A stretch of DNA of 64,000 nt from Rhodobacteraceae bacterium LNNU 3342 (lineage in GTDB: Bacteria; Pseudomonadota; Alphaproteobacteria; Rhodobacterales; Rhodobacteraceae). The first letter of the stretch is position 1. Every line of letters begins with the position of its first letter. Under the pieces are notes generated by a model. That model had not been told where the DNA came from, did no database searches, and saw only the letters and a program-made list of their open reading frames with translations. The DNA is taken from assembly GCA_008711135.1 (NCBI GenBank), contig VUAW01000015.1, forward strand, positions 1-64,000, written 5' to 3'. The position numbers were made by a program, and so were the translations under genes. Positions 43,548 to 53,707 of this stretch are shown here, one piece after another.

Positions 43548-45341
43548 TCAGGCGGCGGCAGAGCCGTCTGTAAATTGCAGCCGCGCAAGCCGGGCATAAA
43601 GCCCGCCTTCAGCCACCAGGCTGTCATGCGTGCCGCTGGCCACGATCCGCCCCTGATCAAAAACCACGATCCGGTCGGCCTTTTTCACGGTCGCCAGCCT
43701 GTGTGCCACGATCAGCGTCGTACGATCCTGTGCCAGCCGCTCGACCGCCTCCTGTACCGCGCGTTCAGACTCCGCATCAAGGGCCGAGGTCGCCTCGTCC
43801 AGCAGCAGGATCGGCGCGTCGCGCAGAATGGCGCGGGCAATGGCGAGCCGCTGTTTTTGCCCGCCCGACAGCATCACCCCGCGTTCACCCACCTGCGTGT
43901 CATAGCCCTGCGGCAGCGCGGCAATGAACTCATGCGCAGCGGCGGCCCGGGCCGCGGCTTCAACCTCGGCATCGGTTGCCTCAGGGCGGCCAAAGCGGAT
44001 GTTCTCTCGCGCCGTCGTGGCAAAGATCGCCGGGTCCTGCGGCACCATCGCAATGGCGCGACGGAAATCCGACCGGGCCATGTCACGCAGGTCGATGCCG
44101 TCAATCCGCACCGCACCGGATTCGGGATCATAGAACCGCTGCAGCAGCTGGATGATCGTCGTCTTGCCTGCCCCCGAGGGACCGACCAGTGCCACGGTTT
44201 CGCCCGGCGCCACGTCCAGCGTGATGCCGTTCAGCGCAGCGGCACCAGGACGCGCGGGGTAGTGGAAGGTCACATCCTCGAACGTGATGCGGCCCGCCAC
44301 GGGGCGCGGCAGGGGCACGGGCACGGGCGGGTCCTGCACCGCATCGGCGGCGTGCAGAAGCTCTACCAAGCGTTCGGTCGCGCCGGCCGCGCGCTGGATC
44401 TCTCCCCATATCTCGGACAGGGCGCCGACAGCCCCTGCCACCATGATTGCATAGATGACGAACTGCACCAGTTCCCCGGCCGTCATGGTGCCGGACCGCA
44501 CATCCGTCGCCCCGATCCACAGCACGCCAACCACGCCGCTGAACACCAAGAAAATCACGATGACCGTCATCACCGCGCGGGTCGCGATGCGCCGGCGCGC
44601 GGACTCGAATGATCGTTCGGTCACCTCGCCAAAGGTGCCGCGGCTGATGACCTCATGGGTAAAGGACTGGACGGTCTGCACCGCCAGCAGCGCCTCGGAG
44701 GCATTGCCGGAACTGGCAGCGATCCAGTCCTGGTTCTCGCGGCTCAGGACGCGCAGCCGCCGGCCCAGCACCACGATCGGCACGATCACCGCCGGCACGA
44801 TCAGCAGCACCAGCCCCGCAAGCTTGGCGCTGGTCAGCAACATCAGGACCAGCCCGCCGCCAAGGATCAGCAGGTTGCGCAGCGCAATTGAGGCGCTTGA
44901 CCCGATGACCGACAGGATCAGCGTGGTGTCGGTGGTCAGCCGCGACAGCACCTCGCCCGTCATGATCCTTTCAAAGAATGACGGGCTCATGCCGATGACG
45001 CGGTCGAACAGCGCGCGGCGGATGTCCGCCACCACACGTTCACCCAACCGGGTCACGAAATAGTACCGCGCCGCCGTCCCAAGGGCGAGCAACGCCACGA
45101 TCCCCAGCGCCGCCGCGAAATACTGGTCAAGGAGCGCGGCATCGTCCGTGTTGAAGTTGTCCACGACCCTCCGCACCGCCAGCGGCAGCGCGAGCGAAAC
45201 ACAGGCCGTCAGCACCAGCGCCAGCACCGCCGCCGTGGCAAGCCAGCGATAGGGCATGATGAAGGGCCACAGCCCGCGCAGCGCGCCTACCCGCCGCGAC
45301 GCCGCGCGTTCCTCTTGCGTCGCAGAGCCCCGTCTTGCCAT
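43548..45341 (-). CDS. ABC exporter, fused membrane and ATPase domains (MsbA-like)
   Basis: A 597-residue half-transporter. Six membrane segments in the first 320 residues are followed by an ATPase with Walker A VGPSGAGKTTIIQLL, signature LSGGQKQRLAIARAIL and Walker B PILLLDEATSALDAESE, ending with the H-loop VAHRLATV. Such homodimers export lipids or drugs. I prefer the ATG at 45341 (AGGGG upstream) over 45368. The cargo is unknown; a lipid-A flippase role is possible but not shown. Confidence 0.88.
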   Translation of the reverse strand: MARRGSATQEERAASRRVGALRGLWPFIMPYRWLATAAVLALVLTACVSLALPLAVRRVVDNFNTDDAALLDQYFAAALGIVALLALGTAARYYFVTRLGERVVADIRRALFDRVIGMSPSFFERIMTGEVLSRLTTDTTLILSVIGSSASIALRNLLILGGGLVLMLLTSAKLAGLVLLIVPAVIVPIVVLGRRLRVLSRENQDWIAASSGNASEALLAVQTVQSFTHEVISRGTFGEVTERSFESARRRIATRAVMTVIVIFLVFSGVVGVLWIGATDVRSGTMTAGELVQFVIYAIMVAGAVGALSEIWGEIQRAAGATERLVELLHAADAVQDPPVPVPLPRPVAGRITFEDVTFHYPARPGAAALNGITLDVAPGETVALVGPSGAGKTTIIQLLQRFYDPESGAVRIDGIDLRDMARSDFRRAIAMVPQDPAIFATTARENIRFGRPEATDAEVEAAARAAAAHEFIAALPQGYDTQVGERGVMLSGGQKQRLAIARAILRDAPILLLDEATSALDAESERAVQEAVERLAQDRTTLIVAHRLATVKKADRIVVFDQGRIVASGTHDSLVAEGGLYARLARLQFTDGSAAA

Positions 45342-45593
45342 GCCCCTGTCCGATCCCACCGTTCCCATGGCCTTTGGGTTTAAGGGACTGCCCCCGGCGG
45401 GGCAAGCACGCGGTCAAGCGGCGCCTTGCCGCGCTGCCGGGACATCCGTCCTTGATTCGGAGGTACCGCGGTGCAGTTAACCTTAGGGGCCACAACGTCA
45501 CGCGGCCTGAACAGCCTGTTCTGCGGAAAAGGGCTTTTCGTAACAGGAAAGACATGGCAAGGACGCGACCCATCGCAAGAGGTGAGGTTACCC

Positions 45594-47126
45594 ATGAAGA
45601 AACGTGATGCCACCGCGCTTATTGCGGCGGGCCTCCTCGTGCCGACGCCGGTGTTGGCACAGGGGATCGACGAGGCGGTCAATACTGCCTTTGCCCAAGC
45701 GACGGGCTGGTTCGTGTCGCTGATCTTTGCGAACCTGCCGGGAACGGATGTTCCATGGATCGTGCTGTGGCTGGTCGTCGCGGCGGCGGTCATGACCATC
45801 TATTTCGGCTTCGTCCAGCTCCGAATGGTGGGTCATGCGGTGGCGATCGTGCGCGGTCGCTATGCCGATCCAAGCCATCCGGGGGAGGTGAGCCACTTTC
45901 AGGCGCTGGCAACGGCTCTGTCTGGCACCGTCGGGCTGGGCAACATCGCCGGCGTGGCGGTGGCAGTATCGATCGGCGGCCCCGGCGCGACCTTCTGGAT
46001 GATTGTTGCGGGCCTCATGGGGATGGCCACGAAGTTCACGGAATGCACGCTGGGCGTCAAATACCGCAATGAATATGCCGATGGCACGGTATCTGGCGGC
46101 CCAATGTACTACATCACCAAGGGCTTTGCCGAACGTGGCCTGCCGGGCGGGCGCTTCCTTGCTGCGGCCTTCGCGATCTTTTGCGTGCTCGGGTCGCTGG
46201 GCGGCGGCAATATGTTCCAAGCCAACCAGGCACACCAACAGATCGCAGGCGTGGTCGGCGCCTATCCGGGCTGGGTGACCGGGCTGGTCTTTGCCACGAT
46301 CGTCTTTGCGGTGATCGTAGGCGGGCTTCAGTCGATCGCGCGGGTGACCTCGCGGGTGGTGCCGTTCATGGGCATCCTTTATGTCGGCACGGCCATCGTG
46401 ATCCTGTTCATCTACCGCGACCAGATCGGCTGGGCAATTTCGCAGATCTTTGCCGGCGCGTTCACTGGGCTCGGTGTCGCGGGCGGCATGGTCGGCGCGC
46501 TGATCCAAGGCTTCCGCCGGGCCGCTTTTTCGAACGAGGCTGGCGTGGGTTCCGCCGCCATCGCGCATTCGGCAGTCCGTACCAAGGAACCGATCACCGA
46601 AGGATTCGTGGCGCTGCTGGAGCCCTTCATCGACACGGTGGTAATCTGCACGATGACCGCCCTTGTCATCATCATCACCGGCCAGTTGCTGCAGGACCCC
46701 CAGACGGGACTTTATATCGTCGAGGGCGGCCGTATCGCCACCGTGGACGGGGCAACCGGCGTGGGCCTGACCTCGAACGCCTTTGGTGCGGCGCTGTGGT
46801 GGTTCCCCTACGTGCTGGTCGTGGCGGTGGTGCTCTTTGCCTTCTCGACCATGATCTCGTGGTCCTACTACGGGCTGAAGGCCTGGACCTACCTGTTCGG
46901 AGAAGGCCAACGGCAGGAACTCACGTTCAAGCTGATGTTCTGCGCCTTCGTCGTCGTTGGCGCGGCGGCGAGCCTGGACCCGGTGATCGACTTTTCAGAT
47001 GCGGCGATCTTTGCCATGGCAGTCGTGAACATCGTCGGGCTTTACGTGCTGATGCCCGTCGTCCGGCGCGAGATGAACAGCTACATCGCCCGCCTGCGGT
47101 CCGGGGAAATCCAGCGCTTCCGCTGA
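45594..47126 (+). CDS. Sodium:alanine symporter (AGCS family)
   Basis: A 510-residue inner-membrane transporter with a cleavable-looking N-terminal signal (MKKRDATALIAAGLLVPTPVLAQG) and about ten helices. Family motifs are ALSGTVGLGNIAGVAVA, GPGATFWMIVAG, SNEAGVGSAAIAHS and STMISWSYYG. It imports small neutral amino acids such as alanine or glycine with sodium. The start at 45594 has GGTGAGG upstream. A strong terminator follows the stop. Confidence 0.9.
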   Translation: MKKRDATALIAAGLLVPTPVLAQGIDEAVNTAFAQATGWFVSLIFANLPGTDVPWIVLWLVVAAAVMTIYFGFVQLRMVGHAVAIVRGRYADPSHPGEVSHFQALATALSGTVGLGNIAGVAVAVSIGGPGATFWMIVAGLMGMATKFTECTLGVKYRNEYADGTVSGGPMYYITKGFAERGLPGGRFLAAAFAIFCVLGSLGGGNMFQANQAHQQIAGVVGAYPGWVTGLVFATIVFAVIVGGLQSIARVTSRVVPFMGILYVGTAIVILFIYRDQIGWAISQIFAGAFTGLGVAGGMVGALIQGFRRAAFSNEAGVGSAAIAHSAVRTKEPITEGFVALLEPFIDTVVICTMTALVIIITGQLLQDPQTGLYIVEGGRIATVDGATGVGLTSNAFGAALWWFPYVLVVAVVLFAFSTMISWSYYGLKAWTYLFGEGQRQELTFKLMFCAFVVVGAAASLDPVIDFSDAAIFAMAVVNIVGLYVLMPVVRREMNSYIARLRSGEIQRFR

Positions 47127-47133
47127 AATCAGA

Positions 47134-47162
47134 ACGCCCGGGCCAAGGCCCGGGCGTTTTTC
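47134..47162 (+). terminator. Intrinsic terminator of the symporter gene
   Basis: A 12-bp perfect stem AACGCCCGGGCC/GGCCCGGGCGTT with loop AA, followed by TTT. It ends just before the 3' end of the convergent tRNA-Gly. Confidence 0.85.
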
Positions 47163-47236
47163 TGGAGCGGGTAGCGGGAATCGAACCCGCACCATCAGCT
47201 TGGAAGGCTGAGGCGCTACCATTACACCATACCCGC
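47163..47236 (-). tRNA. tRNA-Gly (TCC anticodon)
   Basis: A 74-base cloverleaf on the minus strand with encoded CCA. Acceptor GCGGGTA/TACCCGC, anticodon loop CTTCCAA (TCC), T-arm GGGTTCGATTCCC. Confidence 0.95.
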
Positions 47237-47292
47237 GCGCCTGTGCATGGTATAGGCAGGCTGCGGGGCCAATGCAAGGGCCCCGCGCGCCG

Positions 47293-48894
47293 TTAATTTA
47301 CCGAAATCCGCCCCTCGACCACGGGCTGGTAATCCTGCGCATCGGCCAGGTAATCCGCCAGCACATCGGCAAGATCGGGGCCATAGTCATAGGCATTTTC
47401 CGCATTGGCGGCGAACATGTGGAAGCCGTCGCCCCCCTGCCGGACATAGTTGTTTGTCGCCACGCCATAGGTCGCGTCCGCGTCGATGGGCACCCAGTCC
47501 TCGCCATCGCGCACCATGACCTCGCTGATGCGGGAGCCGGGTTCGGCCGCCGGATCGACGGCATAACGAAGCCCCGCCACCTGGGCAAAGCGGCCTGCGC
47601 CCTCTTCCATCCGGCTGGCCCCGTTTTCCAGCGCCTCGACAATAACGGCGCCGGTGGTCTGGAAGGTGGACAGCGTGTTCTGGAACGGCAGCACTGTCAG
47701 CACGTCGCCCATCGTCACCTCGCCCCCCTCGATCGAGGCGCGAATCCCCCCGCCGTTCTGGATCGCAATGGTGATGCCCTGTTCCTGCGTGCGCGCGAGC
47801 ATCGCATCGGTGATAGCGTTGCCCATGCTGCATTCCTGCTGACGGCAGGTCTCGCGGCTACCGTCCAAATCCGCGGCGATGCTCGCCACCACGCGGGCCT
47901 TCAGTTCCTCAATCGGTTCGCCCAGTTCGGCGACGCGCGCCGCGATTTGTTCATCGGGGGCAACCGAGGCGTCGATCAGGATCGTGTCGCCATGGGCGTG
48001 GATCAGGCTCCCCTCGTCGTTGAATTCCAGCACCAGATGGCCAAGGTACTTGCCATAGGCATAGGCCTGCACCACTGGCACCGCCGTGCCGTCTTCCTGG
48101 CTGACCCAGGTGGGATAGGCGCCTTGCCGTTCCTCGGCGCTCGCGGACAGGAAGGTGTGGGAATGTCCGCCGACCACCGCATCGATGCCCGGCACTTGCG
48201 CGGCGATCTCCTGATCGCGGACAAAGCCGACATGGGTCAGCGCGATGATCTTGGTCACGCCATCCTCGCGCAGCGCGTCAACTTCCGCCGCAAGGGCGTC
48301 AACCTCATCCTGGAAAAGGACATCCGGCCCGGGCGAAGACGTTTCCACCGTATCAGTGGCAAGCGCGGAAACGATGCCGATACGTTCGCCGCCTACCTCC
48401 AGCACGGTGCTTTTCTGCACCCGGTTGTTCAGCAGGTTCGACCGGCTGAGATCGAGGTTGGACGACAGCACCGGGAAGGTCACCCGGTCAAGGAAATCCG
48501 CCAGCCCCTGCGGCCCGTCGTCGAATTCATGGTTGCCCACGGCCATGGCGTCAAAGCCGATCTCTTCCATGAACTCGGCCTCGGCCTCGCCCTTGTAGGT
48601 GCTGTAGAACAGCGAGCCCTGGAACTGGTCGCCTGCGTCCAGAACGATCACGTTCTGCCCGTCCTGGGTCAGGCTGTCGCGCAATTCGTTGATCTTGGTG
48701 TAAAGCCGCGCCACACCGCCAAAGCATTCGCCGGCCGCGTCATCCTCGGCGCTGCAGGTCGAATCAGAGGCGTTGATCGGCTCGATCCGGCTGTGGAAAT
48801 CGTTGATGTGCAGCACATGCAGCGTGTAGTCCGCCTGTGCCATGCCAGCCGAAAGCGCGACCACCGCCGCCGATGCCAGGAAACGAGCTGTCAT
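47293..48894 (-). CDS. Periplasmic 5'-nucleotidase / cyclic phosphodiesterase (UshA family)
   Basis: A 533-residue exported metallophosphoesterase. The signal peptide MTARFLASAAVVALSAGMAQA is followed by the two-metal site motifs HINDFHSR, DAGDQFQGS, GNHEFDDG, HVGFVRDQ and GGHSHTF. The C-terminal nucleotide-binding domain carries NAITDAML, QNGGGIRASIEGG and VRQGGDGFHMF. It hydrolyses nucleotides or cyclic nucleotides for phosphate and nucleoside recovery. The start at 48894 has GGGAG eight bases upstream. Confidence 0.92.
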   Translation of the reverse strand: MTARFLASAAVVALSAGMAQADYTLHVLHINDFHSRIEPINASDSTCSAEDDAAGECFGGVARLYTKINELRDSLTQDGQNVIVLDAGDQFQGSLFYSTYKGEAEAEFMEEIGFDAMAVGNHEFDDGPQGLADFLDRVTFPVLSSNLDLSRSNLLNNRVQKSTVLEVGGERIGIVSALATDTVETSSPGPDVLFQDEVDALAAEVDALREDGVTKIIALTHVGFVRDQEIAAQVPGIDAVVGGHSHTFLSASAEERQGAYPTWVSQEDGTAVPVVQAYAYGKYLGHLVLEFNDEGSLIHAHGDTILIDASVAPDEQIAARVAELGEPIEELKARVVASIAADLDGSRETCRQQECSMGNAITDAMLARTQEQGITIAIQNGGGIRASIEGGEVTMGDVLTVLPFQNTLSTFQTTGAVIVEALENGASRMEEGAGRFAQVAGLRYAVDPAAEPGSRISEVMVRDGEDWVPIDADATYGVATNNYVRQGGDGFHMFAANAENAYDYGPDLADVLADYLADAQDYQPVVEGRISVN

Positions 48895-49044
48895 CAGAAT
48901 TCTCCCATCCGTTGATTTTGACAGAGTGGCGGCCCCCGCCTGCCCTGTCAAAGACTGTTGCGCGGGACTAGCAGCGGCATGTGAAACCTGCATGACCATG
49001 CCAACCCCATTGACCGAAGCCCGGGCAACGGGCATGAGGCAGGC

Positions 49045-49383
49045 ATGCAGATCTACAAGATTTTCCGCCGCCCCGAATGGGATGCCTTCCGCGCCGCAGG
49101 CCAGACTGCAGGCGCGCCTGTGGATCTTGCCGATGGCTACATCCACATGTCGACGGCCGCGCAGGTTGCCGAAACCGCCGCGCGCCATTTCGCCACCGAG
49201 AGCGACCTTGTGCTGGTGGCGCTGGACCCGGATCGCCTTGGCCCTGCACTGAAGTGGGAACCCTCCCGCGGCGGGCAGCTTTTCCCGCATCTTTATCGCC
49301 CCCTGCGGATCGAGGATGTGCTGTGGGACAAGTCGCTGCCGCTGGGCGCGACCGGCCATATCTTCCCCGAGGGTTTGTGGTGA
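49045..49383 (+). CDS. DUF952 family protein
   Basis: A 112-residue single-domain protein with the DUF952 pattern: [16 protein letters not shown] at the start, [53 protein letters not shown] and a C-terminal [11 protein letters not shown]952 has a fold related to ADP-ribosyltransferase-like proteins, but no activity is established. It overlaps pyrD by four bases, so the two are translationally coupled. Confidence 0.88.
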   Translation: MQIYKIFRRPEWDAFRAAGQTAGAPVDLADGYIHMSTAAQVAETAARHFATESDLVLVALDPDRLGPALKWEPSRGGQLFPHLYRPLRIEDVLWDKSLPLGATGHIFPEGLW

Positions 49384-50438
49384 GCATTCTTGAACGCGCG
49401 GGGATGGCCGCGCTCCATCGTTTTGATCCTGAAACCGCTCATGGCTTGGCGCTGAAGGCACTGCGGCTGGGCGTGGCGCCCATGGGTCCGGCCTATCGCT
49501 CCGGACGGCTGCGGTGCAAACTGGCCGGGCTGGCGCTGGACAACCCGCTGGGCCTTGCCGCCGGGTTTGACAAAAACGCTCAGGCGCTGGCGCCGCTGGC
49601 CCATGCGGGCTTCGGCTTCGTGGAAGTGGGGGCCGCGACCCCTCGCCCGCAGCCCGGCAACCCCAAGCCGCGCCTGTTCCGTCTGTCCGAGGATCGCGCC
49701 GCCATCAACCGCTTCGGCTTCAACAACGAGGGCGCGCAGGTGATCGCCAGCCGCCTTGCGCAGCGGCCGCGTGACGGGATCATCGGGCTGAACCTTGGCG
49801 CCAACAAGGACAGCAGCGACCGCGCTGCCGATTTCGCGCAGGTGCTGGCGCTCTGCGGGCCGCATCTAGATTTTGCCACGGTGAACGTCAGTTCGCCCAA
49901 CACCGAACGCCTGCGCGACCTGCAAGGGCGGGCGGCGCTGGCGGCGCTTCTGGCCGGGGTGATGGAAGTACGGGCAGGCCTGCCGCGCCAGATCCCGGTG
50001 TTCCTGAAAATCGCGCCCGATCTGGCCGATGACGATCTGGCTGAAATCGCAGAGGTCGCGTCCTCCGCCGGCGTTGATGCAATTATCGCGACCAACACCA
50101 CGCTTTCGCGCGACGGGCTCGCCAGCACCCATGCAAGGGAGGCAGGCGGCCTGTCTGGCGCGCCGCTGTTCGAACGTTCCACCCGGGTTCTGGCGCGGCT
50201 TTCACAGCTGACGGAGGGACAGATGCCTCTGGTCGGCGTGGGCGGCGTGGGTTCGGCAGAACAGGCCTATGCCAAGATCCGCGCCGGTGCCTTGGCAGTG
50301 CAGATCTATACCGCGCTGATCTATACCGGCCTGTCACTGGTGCCGCAGATCCTCAAGGGGCTCGACGCGCTGTTGGAACGGGATGGTTTCGCCTCTGTCA
50401 GCGCGGCGGTTGGTACCGGGCGGGGCGACTGGCTTTAG
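49380..50438 (+). CDS. pyrD: Dihydroorotate dehydrogenase (quinone), class 2
   Basis: A 352-residue FMN enzyme oxidising dihydroorotate to orotate in pyrimidine synthesis, with electrons to membrane quinone. The N-terminal amphipathic helix is followed by [37 protein letters not shown], the catalytic-Ser segment [21 protein letters not shown] and [19 protein letters not shown]. The start is GTG 49380, with GAGGG upstream and GTGA overlap with DUF952; an ATG at 49404 is the fallback. It overlaps the convergent MATE gene. Confidence 0.93.
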   Translation: MSILERAGMAALHRFDPETAHGLALKALRLGVAPMGPAYRSGRLRCKLAGLALDNPLGLAAGFDKNAQALAPLAHAGFGFVEVGAATPRPQPGNPKPRLFRLSEDRAAINRFGFNNEGAQVIASRLAQRPRDGIIGLNLGANKDSSDRAADFAQVLALCGPHLDFATVNVSSPNTERLRDLQGRAALAALLAGVMEVRAGLPRQIPVFLKIAPDLADDDLAEIAEVASSAGVDAIIATNTTLSRDGLASTHAREAGGLSGAPLFERSTRVLARLSQLTEGQMPLVGVGGVGSAEQAYAKIRAGALAVQIYTALIYTGLSLVPQILKGLDALLERDGFASVSAAVGTGRGDWL

Positions 50439-51748
50439 GCCAGCGCCACCCGCCTTTCCAGCCGCGGGTAGTAGGCCCAAAGCGTCAGGCCCCGCATGAC
50501 GTTTAGCACCATCAGCGCCGCCCAAAGCCCGTGGTTCTGCCACTGCGGCACCAGCATCACGACGACCGCCGCATAAACCGCGACCGAGGCAAGCGTTGCG
50601 TTCCGCATCTCCTTCGTGCCGGTCGCGCCGATGAAGATTCCGTCGAACATGTAGGCCGCGAGGCTGAGGATCGACCCCGCCACGATCCACGGCAGATAGG
50701 CGCGCGCCTCGATCTGCACCGATGGATCGCGGGCCATTACGTCGATCACCATCGGCCCCAGCACCGCAAAGCCTAGCGCAAGCAGCAGCGCCGCCCCCAA
50801 GCCCCAGAGGCTTGTCATCCACGCCGACCGCCGGATGCCCGCCACCGAGCGGGCGCCTACCGCCTGCCCCACCAAAGCCTCGGCCGCGAAGGCAAAGCCG
50901 TCGAGCGCATAGGCCGTCACCTCCAGGAACTGAAGCAGCACCTGGTTGGCCGCAAGGGTCACATCGCCAAATCCGGCGCCAAGAAAGATAAAGGCGGTAA
51001 AGCTACCCTGAAGCACGACGGACCGGATCATGATATCCGTGTTCACCGACAGCATCCGCCGCAGGCGGACCCGGTCGAAGATCCGCGCGTGGTCCCGCCA
51101 GCCGCCTTTGGCGAACGCCCTGCGGCACAGCCACAGGCCCAGCGCCAGCCCCGACCATTCGGCGATCAGCGTCGCGACAGCCACGCCCCCTACGCCCCAC
51201 CCCAGCCCCAGCACGAACCAGAGATCCAAGCCGATGTTGAGCCCGTTCATCCACAGCTGCAGCAGCAACACGGCGCGGGTGCGTTCCTGTGCGATCAGCC
51301 AGCCGGTGACCGCGTAAAGGGCGATCGTCGCCGGCGCCCCCCAGATGCGGATGCCGAGGTAGGTGCGGGCCAGCGCCTCCACCTCCTCGCTCGCCGGGGC
51401 GATGCGGAAGGCACCGGCGATCAGAGGCGCCTGCAAAAGGACGAAGGTCAGCCCGGCGGCGACCGCGATGATAAGCGCCCGCATCAGGATGGCGCCGGAT
51501 TCCGCCGTATCCCCCGCCCCCCGCGCCTGCGCGACAAGGCCGGACGTTCCCATCCGCAGAAAACCGAAGATCCAGTAGACCGAGGCGAGGATCACCGCAC
51601 CGACCCCCACCGCACCGATTGGCGCGGCGGCCCCAATCTGCCCCACCACGCCCGTATCCACTGCGCCCAAGATCGGCACCGTCGCGTTTGACAACACGAT
51701 CGGCACCGCGATCCGCAGCACGCGCCGGTGGGTGACCTGATCCTGCAA
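50435..51748 (-). CDS. MATE-family efflux transporter (DinF-like)
   Basis: A 437-residue membrane protein with twelve predicted helices in two MatE halves. Typical segments are [22 protein letters not shown] near the start, [18 protein letters not shown], and in the second half [19 protein letters not shown]. It exports drugs or metabolites in exchange for sodium or protons. The gene is followed on the same strand by two thioesterases only in the opposite direction of reading (they lie upstream), so it may be the last gene of a three-gene unit starting at 52683. Confidence 0.88.
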   Translation of the reverse strand: MQDQVTHRRVLRIAVPIVLSNATVPILGAVDTGVVGQIGAAAPIGAVGVGAVILASVYWIFGFLRMGTSGLVAQARGAGDTAESGAILMRALIIAVAAGLTFVLLQAPLIAGAFRIAPASEEVEALARTYLGIRIWGAPATIALYAVTGWLIAQERTRAVLLLQLWMNGLNIGLDLWFVLGLGWGVGGVAVATLIAEWSGLALGLWLCRRAFAKGGWRDHARIFDRVRLRRMLSVNTDIMIRSVVLQGSFTAFIFLGAGFGDVTLAANQVLLQFLEVTAYALDGFAFAAEALVGQAVGARSVAGIRRSAWMTSLWGLGAALLLALGFAVLGPMVIDVMARDPSVQIEARAYLPWIVAGSILSLAAYMFDGIFIGATGTKEMRNATLASVAVYAAVVVMLVPQWQNHGLWAALMVLNVMRGLTLWAYYPRLERRVALA

Positions 51749-51751
51749 GGG

Positions 51752-52261
51752 CTATTCCGGCTCTGGCATCAGGAAATGTCCCGTTGCCTGCGCGAACAGC
51801 CGGCTGCGGTTGTCCTGCCAGGCCTCTACATGGACCGAAGCATAGCGTCGCCCAGACCGGTTCACCCGCGCCCGCGCATAGGCATCACGCGGCAGCCCCG
51901 ACCGAAGGTAATCTACTGTGAAGTCGATGGTCTTGGGCAGGCGCGGCAGCGTTTCCGCCGTCAGGCCACGGGGGTCGAGCGTCCCTGCCTCCATCTCTTC
52001 CCACAGGAGCGACCAGGACAGTTCGATGATGGCCGTCACCTCAAGAAAGGCAGCCGTGACGCCGCCATGGATCGCCGGGATTATCGGATTGCCGATGAGC
52101 TTATTGTCATACGGCAGGACCGAGGTCAGTTCATCACCGCGGCGATCAAAGCGGATGCCAAGGAACTGGATGTAGGGAACCCCGTGCACCAGCGCGCCCA
52201 ACGCGGCGTCGCGCCGCTTCTTGACGACCTGAACGGGTTCGGGCGGGCGCCGTGGGCTCAT
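51752..52261 (-). CDS. PaaI-family hot-dog thioesterase
   Basis: A 169-residue single hot-dog domain protein. The diagnostic segment IIPAIHGGVTAAFLEVTAIIEL has the HGGxxxxxxE active-site pattern of PaaI-type acyl-CoA thioesterases, preceded by the IGNP substrate loop. It overlaps the upstream thioesterase gene by four bases and ends 3 bases before the MATE gene. Substrate unknown. Confidence 0.85.
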   Translation of the reverse strand: MSPRRPPEPVQVVKKRRDAALGALVHGVPYIQFLGIRFDRRGDELTSVLPYDNKLIGNPIIPAIHGGVTAAFLEVTAIIELSWSLLWEEMEAGTLDPRGLTAETLPRLPKTIDFTVDYLRSGLPRDAYARARVNRSGRRYASVHVEAWQDNRSRLFAQATGHFLMPEPE

Positions 52262-52683
52262 GCACGGCCCCTTTCAATCGTGAACGTGCCGGTGGCTGCC
52301 GCGACCGGGCGCGTTTCATCATCATCGGCCGCCGTGGCACGGATAAAGGCGACCGTGCGGGTGACATGGTAGCATTCCGCCCGCGCCCGGATCCGTTGCC
52401 CGGGCGTGGCGGCGCGCATGTAGTCGATCCGCAGGCTGATCGTGGCCGTGCCCGATGGTCCGGTGGGATGCGCCATGACGGCGCTTCCGGCACATGTATC
52501 CATCAGGGCGGACACCGCCCCGCCGTGGATCACCCCCGACTTGGGGTCCCCCACCAGCCGGCTATCATAGGGCATCGAGATCACGGCCATGCCGTCGCCC
52601 AGCTCCTCGACCTGCATGCCAAGCGCGGCCGAATGCGGAATGGCTTCGATGAACTGGCGCGCTATCCTCAGCTTGTCGTCCAT
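52258..52683 (-). CDS. PaaI-family hot-dog thioesterase (paralogue)
   Basis: A 141-residue hot-dog protein. The motif SGVIHGGAVSALMDTCAGSAVM carries HGG and the catalytic Asp, and it is preceded by MPYDSRLVGDP. The start at 52683 (MDDKLRIARQFIEAIPHS) has AGGA upstream; the in-frame extension to 52821 is non-homologous. It is coupled to the next thioesterase gene and divergent from a MerR regulator of a beta-oxidation operon, so a role in releasing free acids from CoA is plausible. Confidence 0.85.
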   Translation of the reverse strand: MDDKLRIARQFIEAIPHSAALGMQVEELGDGMAVISMPYDSRLVGDPKSGVIHGGAVSALMDTCAGSAVMAHPTGPSGTATISLRIDYMRAATPGQRIRARAECYHVTRTVAFIRATAADDDETRPVAAATGTFTIERGRA

Positions 52684-52808
52684 TTTCGCTTGTCCTGCCA
52701 GATATTTGTTACAGTTATGCCCGAAGCCGCCCCTGCCGCAAGGCCCCGCATCCGCCGGTTGCACAGGGGGGCATCCGCAGGTAGCCTGCAGCGACGGCGG
52801 AGGACGGG

Positions 52809-53204
52809 ATGAGTGAACCACGGTTAAGCTTCAAGGAGATGTGCGCCCGCTTTGATGTGACGCCACGGACCCTGCGCTATTACGAGTATATCGAACTTCT
52901 TCAGCCCGAACGCGAAGGGCGCAGCCGATTTTACGGCCCGCGCGAGATTGCGCGAATGACGCTGATCCTCCGGGGGCGCCGTTTCGGCTTCAGCCTCGAG
53001 GAAATCCGCCAGTGGTTGTCGCTCTACGAAACCCAAGGCACCCGGCTGCAGCTTGCCACCTGGATCGAGATGGCCGACCGCCAGATCGAGGAACTGACGC
53101 GCCAGCATCATGAGCTTGCCGCCACCATCGCCGACCTGCGCAGCCTGCGCCAGGAAGCCGCTGAACTGCTGAAATCACAACCGGATGCCGATCCGTCGGC
53201 ATGA
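52809..53204 (+). CDS. MerR-family transcriptional regulator 1
   Basis: A 131-residue regulator with the N-terminal MerR winged helix (FKEMCARFDVTPRTLRYYEYIELLQPEREG) and a C-terminal coiled coil for dimerisation (about 75-120). No effector-domain cysteines are seen. GGAGG precedes the start. It is paralogous to the next gene: FDVTPRTLR and RFGFSLEEIRQ are shared. The type resembles LiuR/PsrA-like MerR regulators of acyl-CoA breakdown in proteobacteria. Confidence 0.88.
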   Translation: MSEPRLSFKEMCARFDVTPRTLRYYEYIELLQPEREGRSRFYGPREIARMTLILRGRRFGFSLEEIRQWLSLYETQGTRLQLATWIEMADRQIEELTRQHHELAATIADLRSLRQEAAELLKSQPDADPSA

Positions 53205-53232
53205 CGTGACGTTACGTTTACGTCAACGTCAG
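53205..53232 (+). promoter_or_regulatory. LiuR-like MerR operator
   Basis: Right after the first merR stop, ACGT repeats occur in the form GTTACGTTTACGTCAACGTC. The core TTACGTTTACGTCAA is nearly symmetrical and resembles the TTTACGTNNACGTAAA-type box described for LiuR. It lies about 75 bases before the second merR and the beta-oxidation operon. Confidence 0.6.
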
Positions 53233-53308
53233 GCTTGCTTGCATGGGCCTGTGTATATGCGCACCTTTTGCTGACGCCCGCATCGTGCAGGCGATGGAAA
53301 GACCGGCT

Positions 53309-53707
53309 ATGACCGACGAGTTGATGACGATCCGCCAGATGTGCGAAAGCTTCGATGTGACGCCGCGCACCCTGCGTTTCTATGAGGCGAAGGAGCTTCT
53401 GTTCCCCGCCCGCCAAGGCCAGCATCGGCTGTTCAGCCGGCGCGACCGGGCGCGGCTCAAGCTGATCCTGCGAGGCAAGCGCTTTGGCTTCAGCCTTGAG
53501 GAAATCCGCCAGCTTCTGGATCTTTACGATCACGACCGCACCCAGCTGACGCAATTGACGCGCACCTATGAACTGGCGCGCGACCGGCTGGCCCAGATGG
53601 AACAGCAGCGCGCGGAACTGGACGAGGCCATCGCCGAATTGCGGGAACAGCTCGACTGGGGCGAACAGATGATCGCGTCGCTGGCCGGTCGGCCCGCTGC
53701 CGAATGA
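53309..53707 (+). CDS. MerR-family transcriptional regulator 2 (LiuR-like)
   Basis: A 132-residue regulator: DNA-binding MerR domain (IRQMCESFDVTPRTLRFYEAKELLFPARQG), then a long coiled coil (about 75-115). It heads the acyl-CoA dehydrogenase/GST/thiolase/FadB operon, whose first enzyme gene begins 21 bases downstream. The ACGT-rich operator lies just upstream. Both suggest it represses the operon until an acyl-CoA intermediate appears; the effector is inferred. The start at 53309 has GGAAAG upstream; an ATG at 53294 is possible. Confidence 0.88.
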   Translation: MTDELMTIRQMCESFDVTPRTLRFYEAKELLFPARQGQHRLFSRRDRARLKLILRGKRFGFSLEEIRQLLDLYDHDRTQLTQLTRTYELARDRLAQMEQQRAELDEAIAELREQLDWGEQMIASLAGRPAAE

